From Nonomuraea cypriaca (GTDB lineage Bacteria > Actinomycetota > Actinomycetes > Streptosporangiales > Streptosporangiaceae), in contig NZ_JADOGI010000108.1 in NCBI RefSeq assembly GCF_015645445.1, positions 1 through 34,986 on the forward strand: a stretch of 34,986 nucleotides of DNA, written 5' to 3'. Of the stretch, positions 30,082 to 34,986 are shown piece after piece (the stretch's first letter is position 1; every line of letters begins with the position of its first letter). Made by a program: the position numbers and the translations under genes. A model generated the notes under the pieces. It saw only the letters and a program-made list of their open reading frames with translations, did no database searches and was not told where the DNA came from.

Positions 30082-30432
30082 ATGACGCGCAGCCGTGCCC
30101 AGGACCCGAACGTCTGCGGAGTGACCGCCGCGATTGCCGTGATCGACGGCAAGTGGAAGACGATATTGCTCTGGCTCCTGGAATCCGGTCCGCACCGCCC
30201 CGGTGAGCTACGCCGGCGACTGCCGGGCCTCACCGAGAAAGTGCTGACTCAGACGCTGCGGGAGATGGAGGCCGACGGACTGGTCCACCGAGAGGTGCAC
30301 GATGTGCGACCGCTGAAGACCGTGTACTCCCTGACCTCGTTCGGCCGTGAGCTCTCCGAAGCGCTGGCACCGCTTTCCGAGTGGGGCCATCGCCGCCTGG
30401 AGAAGCTGGCCGAGTCGCAACCGGTCTCCTGA
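30082..30432 (+). CDS. HxlR-family transcriptional regulator
   Basis: A 116-aa winged-helix regulator from ATG 30082, chosen because AAGGGG lies six bases upstream; GTG 30064, ATG 30067 and ATG 30076 are in-frame alternatives. NVCGVTAAIAVIDGKWKTILLWLLESGPHRPGELRRRLPGLTEKVLTQTLREMEADGLVHREV is the standard HxlR core with the N-terminal Cys often used for redox or electrophile sensing. It is divergent from the oxidoreductase gene over about 50 bases, so it very likely controls that gene and itself. Confidence 0.88.
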   Translation: MTRSRAQDPNVCGVTAAIAVIDGKWKTILLWLLESGPHRPGELRRRLPGLTEKVLTQTLREMEADGLVHREVHDVRPLKTVYSLTSFGRELSEALAPLSEWGHRRLEKLAESQPVS

Positions 30433-30574
30433 AACACCGCCAACCTCCCCATCTCATCTGGATGTGAGGGCCCCTTCGGCCCGCACGACCAAGCTTCAGG
30501 CCGCCCTGGCCCGGTCGACAAGTACCCACAAAAAGGTGGCTACCGAAGGTGGCGCGGAGTACTGGTGCAGCTGC
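30433..30574. other. Noncoding stretch between the HxlR gene and the solo terminal repeat
   Basis: No gene seen. It contains a short direct repeat (AAGGTGGC twice near 30535-30555) and no known site. Confidence 0.4.
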
Positions 30575-30596
30575 CCAACTATCAGTCACAGGCTCA
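30575..30596 (-). repeat. Solo copy of the transposon terminal repeat
   Basis: Read on the minus strand it is TGAGCCTGTGA, two changed bases, then GATAGTTGG. It matches the left boundary of the transposon (22484-22505) at 20 of 22 positions, including six bases outside the assumed left terminus. It is in inverted orientation, as a right end should be. Confidence 0.7.
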
Positions 30597-30604
30597 CCCA
30601 CGGC

Positions 30605-30726
30605 CCCATCAAGATCGTGTACGCACCCGCCAAGAAAACCTGGGGACTCCCGCCAACAAAACCTGGGAAACCGCACAATCCCGCGGATCGACCAGCGCAC
30701 AGCCGCCACCTATAACTGGGGGTCGC
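30605..30726 (-). repeat. Second, partial right end (RE2)
   Basis: This is highly similar to RE1 (29027-29123), from CCCATCAAGATCGTG through CTATAACTGGG and GTCGCA. It carries one additional copy of the CCGCCAA..AACCTGGG site. After GTCGCA similarity stops, so the terminal GATCGATAG repeat is missing here. Confidence 0.8.
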
Positions 30727-30927
30727 AGGCAGGCCCCCGACCCCGCCGCTCGCGCAGACAAGAATGTGACCGCTCCGAGATCCCTGCTCGGCTACGTCGG
30801 CTTACGGTGATTTGCCAGGGAACACCACCTGGATCACCTGCGCTTGGCGTACCGGCCTCGCCTCTTCACCAGCGCGGACGCACCGCACGCCTGCACGACC
30901 CCATCCCCTTGCCAAGGCGGTAACCGT

Positions 30928-31719
30928 TCAGCCTGCTCGGTTCAGCTGGGCTGCAATGCCATCGGCGAGATCGGCAGGCTGCCACCCGTGGTCCGCGCCG
31001 GGGATCTCGGCCCGCTCGGCGCGGGCCAAGGACGCGATGATGGAGTCGGCGGCGTCGGAGAAGAACGGGAACGCCGTCGTGCCGAGCAGCACGACGGTCG
31101 GTGCCGTGATCCCCGCCCACAGCAGTGCGCGTGGCGCGGACTGCGCCCAGGCCAACACCTCGGCGTCCGCCTGCACACTTGGAGCCATACGCTCGAACAA
31201 CGGCCACTGCGGTCCGCTCCGCATGTCCTCGAACCACTCGGGCGGCATCCCGTCCATGAACCGGCGGAGGGTGCCCTCCCGGTCCCCGACGGCGACCCGC
31301 TCCTTGATCTCGGCGAGGAACTCGGCCCCGTCCGAGCCTTCCTCTTCCCCTAGCGGCACTTCCCACAGCACCAGTCGCTCGACCCCCGGGATGGCCGCCG
31401 CCGCTGCCAACGCGATGGCGCCGCCGGAGGAACTGCCGTACAGCGACGCGCGTCCCCCCAGCACCTCGACCAGCGCACGAAGCGCCGCCACCTCCCCGGC
31501 GAGCGTGAATGGCGGCTCGCCGCCGCTGTCACCCCGGCCGGGCCGGTCGTAGTGCACGACGTCGCAACCCCTGGAGGCCAGCTCGGTCGTCAAAGCCCGG
31601 GTGGGCGGGTCGACCGCACGGAACTGCCCGGCGCCCCCGATCAGGATCAGCGGCCGACCGCTTCCCTCCCGGTCGTAGGCGATCCGCACGCCGTCCGCAG
31701 TCTCCACGAACTCGGTCAT
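30928..31719 (-). CDS. Alpha/beta hydrolase
   Basis: A 263-aa alpha/beta-hydrolase. It opens MTEFVETADGVRIAYDREGSGRPLILIGG with an oxyanion-side GG, then YDRPGRGDS, nucleophile elbow GSSSG (residues about 96-100), a cap region rich in acidic and aromatic residues, and the catalytic His in ADHGW near the C-terminus. The ATG at 31719 is preceded by GGGAG at the right distance; the frame is open further up to 31848 but without family sequence. The substrate is unknown. It is isolated from neighbouring genes. Confidence 0.9.
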   Translation of the reverse strand: MTEFVETADGVRIAYDREGSGRPLILIGGAGQFRAVDPPTRALTTELASRGCDVVHYDRPGRGDSGGEPPFTLAGEVAALRALVEVLGGRASLYGSSSGGAIALAAAAAIPGVERLVLWEVPLGEEEGSDGAEFLAEIKERVAVGDREGTLRRFMDGMPPEWFEDMRSGPQWPLFERMAPSVQADAEVLAWAQSAPRALLWAGITAPTVVLLGTTAFPFFSDAADSIIASLARAERAEIPGADHGWQPADLADGIAAQLNRAG

Positions 31720-31931
31720 CTGTCTCCCTTTTCTCTCGGGTCGAGCGAGCCCACCCCTCCAAGGTGGATCGGTACTCCGGAAGTAGAGACTCCCGACAGG
31801 AGGCGATCTCATCGGTCGCCGCGTTACCGGCAGCGATGAGTGGGCCACCGGGTCGCCGGAAGGCGTGCTCCGCCTGGCGCTTGGCCTAGTGTGCGATAAT
31901 CTCCATTTTTGTCCGATCTAGGGAGGCCGCC

Positions 31932-32033
31932 GTGGCAATTTCGTTCGCTTATACGCCCGACTCCGAAGATAGAAGGTTAGAGGTTAGATCGGCTTCGATC
32001 TCCTTGTCGGGCCTTGCTGCTGGACGATGTTGA
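31932..32033 (+). CDS. Small open frame of 33 codons with a good ribosome site
   Basis: GTG at 31932 is preceded by GGGAGG and, further up, by a -10-like GATAAT (31896-31901). The peptide begins MAISFAYTPDSEDRRLEVRS and ends LAAGRC. It may be a short gene or the 5' stub of one broken by rearrangement, as nothing continues it downstream. No family recognised. Confidence 0.3.
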   Translation: MAISFAYTPDSEDRRLEVRSASISLSGLAAGRC

Positions 32034-32285
32034 TCCCGAGCGGTGATCAGGATGTGAGGGAAAGTCCGCGGGCACCCGCCCGTGCGGGGGCCGAAGGCAA
32101 GCCCAGAGCAGGGTCCACGGCACTGCGACAGCAGGTGGCAGTCGGCATTCATGGCCAACACTCCTTGTCCGCCGACGTAGCGTCGACATGTATCCGCAAC
32201 ATGCTGGAATGCGCGACGACGGAGACGTCGGTCAGGAAGGTCAACGCTGCGGAATCGGTCAATGACGGATGGCCAGCTCTCGGTG
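32034..32285. other. Noncoding stretch
   Basis: No convincing gene or hairpin seen; the short frames here lack ribosome sites and family motifs. Confidence 0.4.
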
Positions 32286-32948
32286 CTACCGCGGGATCAG
32301 TGGGCCGCTGATCTCGGAGGCGGTTGATGGGACAGAGGCTGCGCTCACGTAGGCGATCGGGCCGCCGGACGTGGATTTGAGGCGCTTGCCGAGAAGGAGT
32401 TCGGCGATTCGCAGGTCGTCGGCTGTGCCGGTCGTGATCATGTTGATGGCCTGGTCGAGGTCGCTGATGTAGCCGGCGAGTCTCGCGTCGAAACGATGGC
32501 GGATCAAATCATCGTCGGTCAGTTTGGTGTCCCAGCTGCTCAGCCCCGTTAGTACGGCGACGACGAATCCGCCGAGCGTCACCGGGAGAATGCCAGCCTG
32601 GGCAATCTTTTCCGGCCTGCCCACCCACCATCCGCGCAGCGCCTCTAACAGGTCTGAAGGTGCCAAGTCAGCATGAAAGCCGATGAAGGGGCGATCTTCA
32701 TCTGGGACGTGCTTCGCCACGTCGACGCGCAACACTGCCATCGTGGCGTTACCCGTTGTCGTTGGCAGGAGGTGATGTAGCGCTACAGCGGAGCGAGCCC
32801 CGATTCGTTGCGCCACGTCCGTAGGGATGACCAGCTTGCCGCCGTGTCGACCGTCCGCAGGAAGCAAACCCGCAGCCGCGATCTTCTGCAGAGCGGCGAA
32901 GGGGAGGTTGGAGCGGACGGCGGCTTGCCGCAGGGTGATGAGGGTCAT
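32286..32948 (-). CDS. Hypothetical protein with N-terminal HTH-like region
   Basis: A 220-aa protein. The N-terminus (TLITLRQAAVRSNLPFAALQKIAAAGLLPADGRHGGKLVIP) looks like a helix-turn-helix of the excisionase/MerR-type fold with a following wing. The rest (VAKHVPDEDRPFIGFHADLAPSDLLEALRGWW, then DAINMITTGTADDLRIAELLLGKRL) is not familiar. It may act on DNA. It lies 12 bases downstream of a truncated frame on the same strand, within a mobile-element graveyard, so an element origin is likely. Confidence 0.6.
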   Translation of the reverse strand: MTLITLRQAAVRSNLPFAALQKIAAAGLLPADGRHGGKLVIPTDVAQRIGARSAVALHHLLPTTTGNATMAVLRVDVAKHVPDEDRPFIGFHADLAPSDLLEALRGWWVGRPEKIAQAGILPVTLGGFVVAVLTGLSSWDTKLTDDDLIRHRFDARLAGYISDLDQAINMITTGTADDLRIAELLLGKRLKSTSGGPIAYVSAASVPSTASEISGPLIPR

Positions 32949-32960
32949 GGGCTGGTGAGG

Positions 32961-33128
32961 TCATCTCTCGAGTCGCTGCGTTGGCCAGAACTGCAGTCGG
33001 TAGGTCTCCAACCCTTTGGGAGGTCGTCCCCTGGAATAGCGGGCACCGGGGCCAGGGCGGACGCTTGCGCGAACGAGCCAGCTGCGAGCCTGATCACCCA
33101 AGTCAATGATCTTGCCCCTCTGACCACG
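32961..33128 (-). pseudogene. C-terminal fragment of an unknown gene, cut at the tRNA-Phe fragment
   Basis: The frame reads KIIDLGDQARSWLVRASVRP, then GARYSRGRPPKGLETYRLQFWP and a stop at 32961. RGRPPKG resembles an AT-hook core. Upstream the frame runs into the tRNA-Phe 3' sequence and loses any protein character. Its 12-base distance to the next gene suggests a former operon. I do not recognise the family. Confidence 0.35.
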
Positions 33129-33156
33129 GCGTCCGGCACCCAACGAGGGCGATCGC

Positions 33157-33203
33157 TCCGCCCGAAAAGCGGAAGGTCGGCAGTTCGACCCTGCCCCTGA
33201 CCA
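33157..33203 (+). other. 3' half of tRNA-Phe (GAA), probable attachment-site relic
   Basis: The anticodon stem TCCGC/GCGGA with loop CCGAAAA (anticodon GAA), variable loop AGGTC, T arm GGCAG-TTCGACC-CTGCC and acceptor strand CCTGACC plus A are all present. No matching D arm or 5' acceptor strand lies upstream. This is what remains at the distal end when an element integrates into a tRNA gene. A partial repeat of its end (CCCCTCTGACCAC) occurs at 33115-33127. Confidence 0.65.
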
Positions 33204-33338
33204 CATCCTTTGAACTGCGAAAACGCCCGAGCCGAGTGCGGCCGGTGCGTCCTTCATTTGTTTGAGGACAGCGCCCAGAATGCCATGCCAAGCCGACGGC
33301 CGGATCGGAGAGTCCCGACCCGGCCGTCCTCATCGTTG

Positions 33339-34220
33339 TTATGGCAAGGCGACGAACTGCTGGAGGAAATTCCGGGCGCTGTCGCTGTCGGTGCGGTACA
33401 CCACGTTGGTGGCGTAGCAGGGAATGTCACCAGTGATCGTCGTTGCCGCGAGCACCAGCTTGCCGTCGAGGGTGATGAAGTTTGGGCCGCCGGAGTCGCC
33501 ATAGCAGGCGCCACCGAGCTCGCGGCTCTCGTTCATCGCGAGACGAACCCAGGTCTTGTTGAGGGCGTTGAAGTCGACCGGCGCCTTCATCCGTACACCG
33601 CCACCCGGATGGCTATGCCCGCCAGGCCCGTTCACCGCCTCCTGGGAGCCGTACCCCATGACCTGCCATTCCTCGGCGTCGAGCGCGCGTGAGCCGAGTT
33701 CGGATAGCTGGTTGTGGCGTGGCAGGGTGGCGGGGACGAAGGGCCACCGCTGCGAGAGTTCTGCAGTCTGGTCCTCATTGAGCTTGATGACAGCGATGTC
33801 GTGGCTGTCTGCTTGGTTGCCGGGGTAGGCCGGATCGGAGTGCGCGACGCCCTGGACACCGACTCGTTCGGCGATCTGCTCGGGCGTCCCGCCGAGGGCG
33901 TTCGAAGCATCGATCGCGCCCTGCACATCCTGGGCGAGGGAGACGTAGAACTTGGTGCCGGCCGGCCGGCCGACGGTGCAGTGGGCGGCGGTGAGGAAAA
34001 CGCCCGGGGAGATCATGGTGCCTGTGCAGCTCCATCGGACGGCGTCCGGCGTGGCGGGGTTGTTGTCGCGGTCAGACAGTACGACGAGCGCTCCAACCTC
34101 GGTACGCTCGGGAGCCGGCTTCGCGTTGTACGAGTTGATCGCCGAAGCGGGTGCGGCGGTGCTGAGCATGACCGCTGCGGTGATGGCGGCAAGTGACGCA
34201 AGTAAAGCTGGACGGCCCAC
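33339..34220 (-). CDS. Secreted S1-family (trypsin-like) serine protease
   Basis: A 293-aa protein from GTG 34220, chosen because GGAG sits six to ten bases upstream and the next residues (GRPALLASLAAITAAVMLSTAAPASA) form a signal peptide ending ASA. The frame also has an ATG at 34268. The catalytic triad is His in LTAAHC, Asp in SHDIAVIKL and Ser in CYGDSGGP, with paired Cys residues (CTGTM..AHC, GGACYGD..DIPCY) for disulfides. It is an extracellular endopeptidase with unknown substrate. A tRNA fragment follows about 135 bases after its end. Confidence 0.92.
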   Translation of the reverse strand: MGRPALLASLAAITAAVMLSTAAPASAINSYNAKPAPERTEVGALVVLSDRDNNPATPDAVRWSCTGTMISPGVFLTAAHCTVGRPAGTKFYVSLAQDVQGAIDASNALGGTPEQIAERVGVQGVAHSDPAYPGNQADSHDIAVIKLNEDQTAELSQRWPFVPATLPRHNQLSELGSRALDAEEWQVMGYGSQEAVNGPGGHSHPGGGVRMKAPVDFNALNKTWVRLAMNESRELGGACYGDSGGPNFITLDGKLVLAATTITGDIPCYATNVVYRTDSDSARNFLQQFVALP

Positions 34221-34375
34221 GTCTTTCTCCAGTGTATGAGGGAGATCGGGATGCCAGTAGCTGATCACATGGCCCAGAAAAAGGGAAGATCCTCGAGTCG
34301 CCAGCGGCCTAGCCTCCGGCGACGCGGGGATCTCCCGCAGCGCACGCTTCTACGAGACTCGGCGCGCATGAGCTA

Positions 34376-34468
34376 GCAGGTGTCGGCGCGGTAGATTTCG
34401 GCGCAGGCGGGGCAGCGGGGGCGCAGCGAGTCTTGCACGGGATCCGCAGGACGCCGCCGGGCTCGGTG
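34376..34468 (-). pseudogene. Fragment of an actinobacterial plasmid/AICE replication initiator (Rep)
   Basis: On the minus strand EPGGVLRIPC is read in one frame (34468-34439) and CPACAEIYRADTC followed by a stop in another (ending near 34378). Together they resemble the zinc-finger segment of RepSA-type replication initiators (GGV..PC...CPxCAExYRADxxxLxRAG). A frameshift lies between the two parts and a TAG replaces the expected Gln codon; LMRA follows the stop. It is a relic. Confidence 0.5.
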
Positions 34469-34710
34469 AGCGGGGGACGGGCCGCCCGGCGCACGATCTG
34501 CATCGACCGGCGGACATGGCACGAGCGGAAGCACCATGCGGACCACGTCGTCACGGACGTGCTCCAGGCGATGGAGATCCTGCACGCACTGGAGAGCTGC
34601 GTTGTACAGCAGTCGCGTACAGCAACACCGTCACACGCGACCGCCCGGTAGCGACCCGCATCCACCGCTTTACCAGGCTGGGAGACCGCTGACGAGGCAT
34701 CTGCCCTTCC

Positions 34711-34753
34711 CTACGGATCAGAAGGTTACGGGTTCGAGTCCTCTCGGCCGCGC
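34711..34753 (+). other. Degenerate 3' half of tRNA-Arg (ACG), probable attachment-site relic
   Basis: CTACGGATCAGAAGG is the anticodon loop (ACG) and 3' stem of actinobacterial tRNA-Arg(ACG); GGTTACGGGTTCGAGTCC and the acceptor-like CGGCCGCGCA follow. The 5' half is missing or broken (ATCTG at 34699-34703 is separated by seven extra bases) and the T stem is mismatched, so it is not a working tRNA. The break in the anticodon loop fits integrase crossover. Confidence 0.55.
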
Positions 34754-34758
34754 ACAAC

Positions 34759-34794
34759 GAAAGCTCAGATCATCACCCGATGACCTGGGCTTTC
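34759..34794 (+). terminator. Hairpin after the tRNA-Arg fragment
   Basis: GAAAGCTCAG and TCATC pair with GATGA and CTGGGCTTTC (34770-34794 side), with one mismatch and one G-T pair. It is a typical tRNA-gene terminator and supports the tRNA origin of the fragment. Confidence 0.6.
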
Positions 34795-34859
34795 TTGCGT
34801 TTGGATCAGCTTTCGATGTCCAGTGGTGTCTGGACAGGCAGGCGTGCCGCAGGTCGTAC

Positions 34860-34986
34860 GTGCGCCGTGAGGCGCTGTGAGTTGAGTGGAGGTGAAAGAC
34901 CTTCACCGCTGACCCTGTCGCAGCAGGGAGGCGGAGCTGAGGGCAGCCTGATCCGGGTGGTGCCGGGGAGGGTGGGAGCAGCCCTG
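34860..34986 (+). ncRNA. Probable 5' end of a group II intron (runs off the window)
   Basis: It begins GTGCGCC, matching the group II 5' consensus GTGYG. Short hairpins follow in quick succession: GCGCC-GTGA-GGCGC, GGTGAA...TTCACC and CCCTG...CAGGG. The series GGAGGTGAAAGACC, CAGCAGGG and GGGTGGGAGCAGCCC resembles domain I of bacterial group II introns as I remember them. The reverse transcriptase would lie beyond the right edge. Confidence 0.5.

Noticed and set aside
33130..33203. Intact tRNA-Phe
   Set aside because: No D arm or 5' acceptor strand complementary to CCTGACC can be found in the preceding 45 bases.
34680..34753. Intact tRNA-Arg
   Set aside because: The 5' anticodon stem is displaced by seven bases, the T stem is mismatched and no 5' acceptor strand is present.

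Overview
The window is high-GC chromosomal DNA of a mycothiol-producing actinomycete. mshA, senX3-regX3, carD, an lpqE-like lipoprotein gene and an hbhA cluster are all actinobacterial hallmarks, and most share gene order with Mycobacterium. A member of the Streptosporangiales, such as a Nonomuraea-like organism, is my guess from gene content and style. It is inference, not proof.

Bases 1-19585 are core chromosome. In order they hold: a TetR regulator (5' end outside the window), an AlaX-type alanyl-tRNA editing protein, a secreted SGNH hydrolase, a DUF2516 membrane protein, an HbhA-like protein and its XRE regulator (same order as Rv0474-Rv0476), a BlaI-M56 peptidase pair divergent from a macro-domain gene, a methyltransferase-SDR pair, then mshA - ybjN - gpmA - zinc-ribbon gene - phoU - senX3 - regX3 (close to Rv0486-Rv0491). 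These are followed by an lpqE-like lipoprotein gene divergent from carD - ispF, two GlsB/YeaQ membrane protein paralogs, a DUF2637 protein, a PPOX/F420 oxidoreductase, cysS, rlmB and an intact tRNA-Thr(TGT). ispD, which usually sits between carD and ispF, is absent here.

From 19586 onward the window is accessory DNA. A tyrosine integrase remnant points at tRNA-Thr. A redox/regulator cassette follows (tautomerase, HxlR regulator, PPOX protein, and a gene cut off after 19 codons). Then comes a Tn7-like transposon (about 22490-29140) with tnsA-tnsB-tnsC-tniQ as one overlapping minus-strand operon. Its left end carries four 20-bp repeats. Its right end lies within two bases of an imine-reductase-like gene's stop codon. 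A second, partial right end and a solo terminal repeat lie 1.5 kb further right, beyond that oxidoreductase and its divergent HxlR regulator, so the locus is nested, rearranged or able to use alternative ends. No CRISPR or cas genes are present.

The last 4 kb holds an alpha/beta hydrolase, a hypothetical protein, a secreted S1 protease, 3' fragments of tRNA-Phe and tRNA-Arg (probable old attachment sites), a broken plasmid/AICE-type Rep fragment, and what looks like the 5' end of a group II intron running off the right edge.

Regulatory features seen directly include repeated -10 boxes six or seven bases before start codons (probable leaderless mRNAs), PHO-box-like repeats between phoU and senX3, a dyad between blaI and the macro gene, and hairpins that bury the Shine-Dalgarno of both GlsB-family genes.
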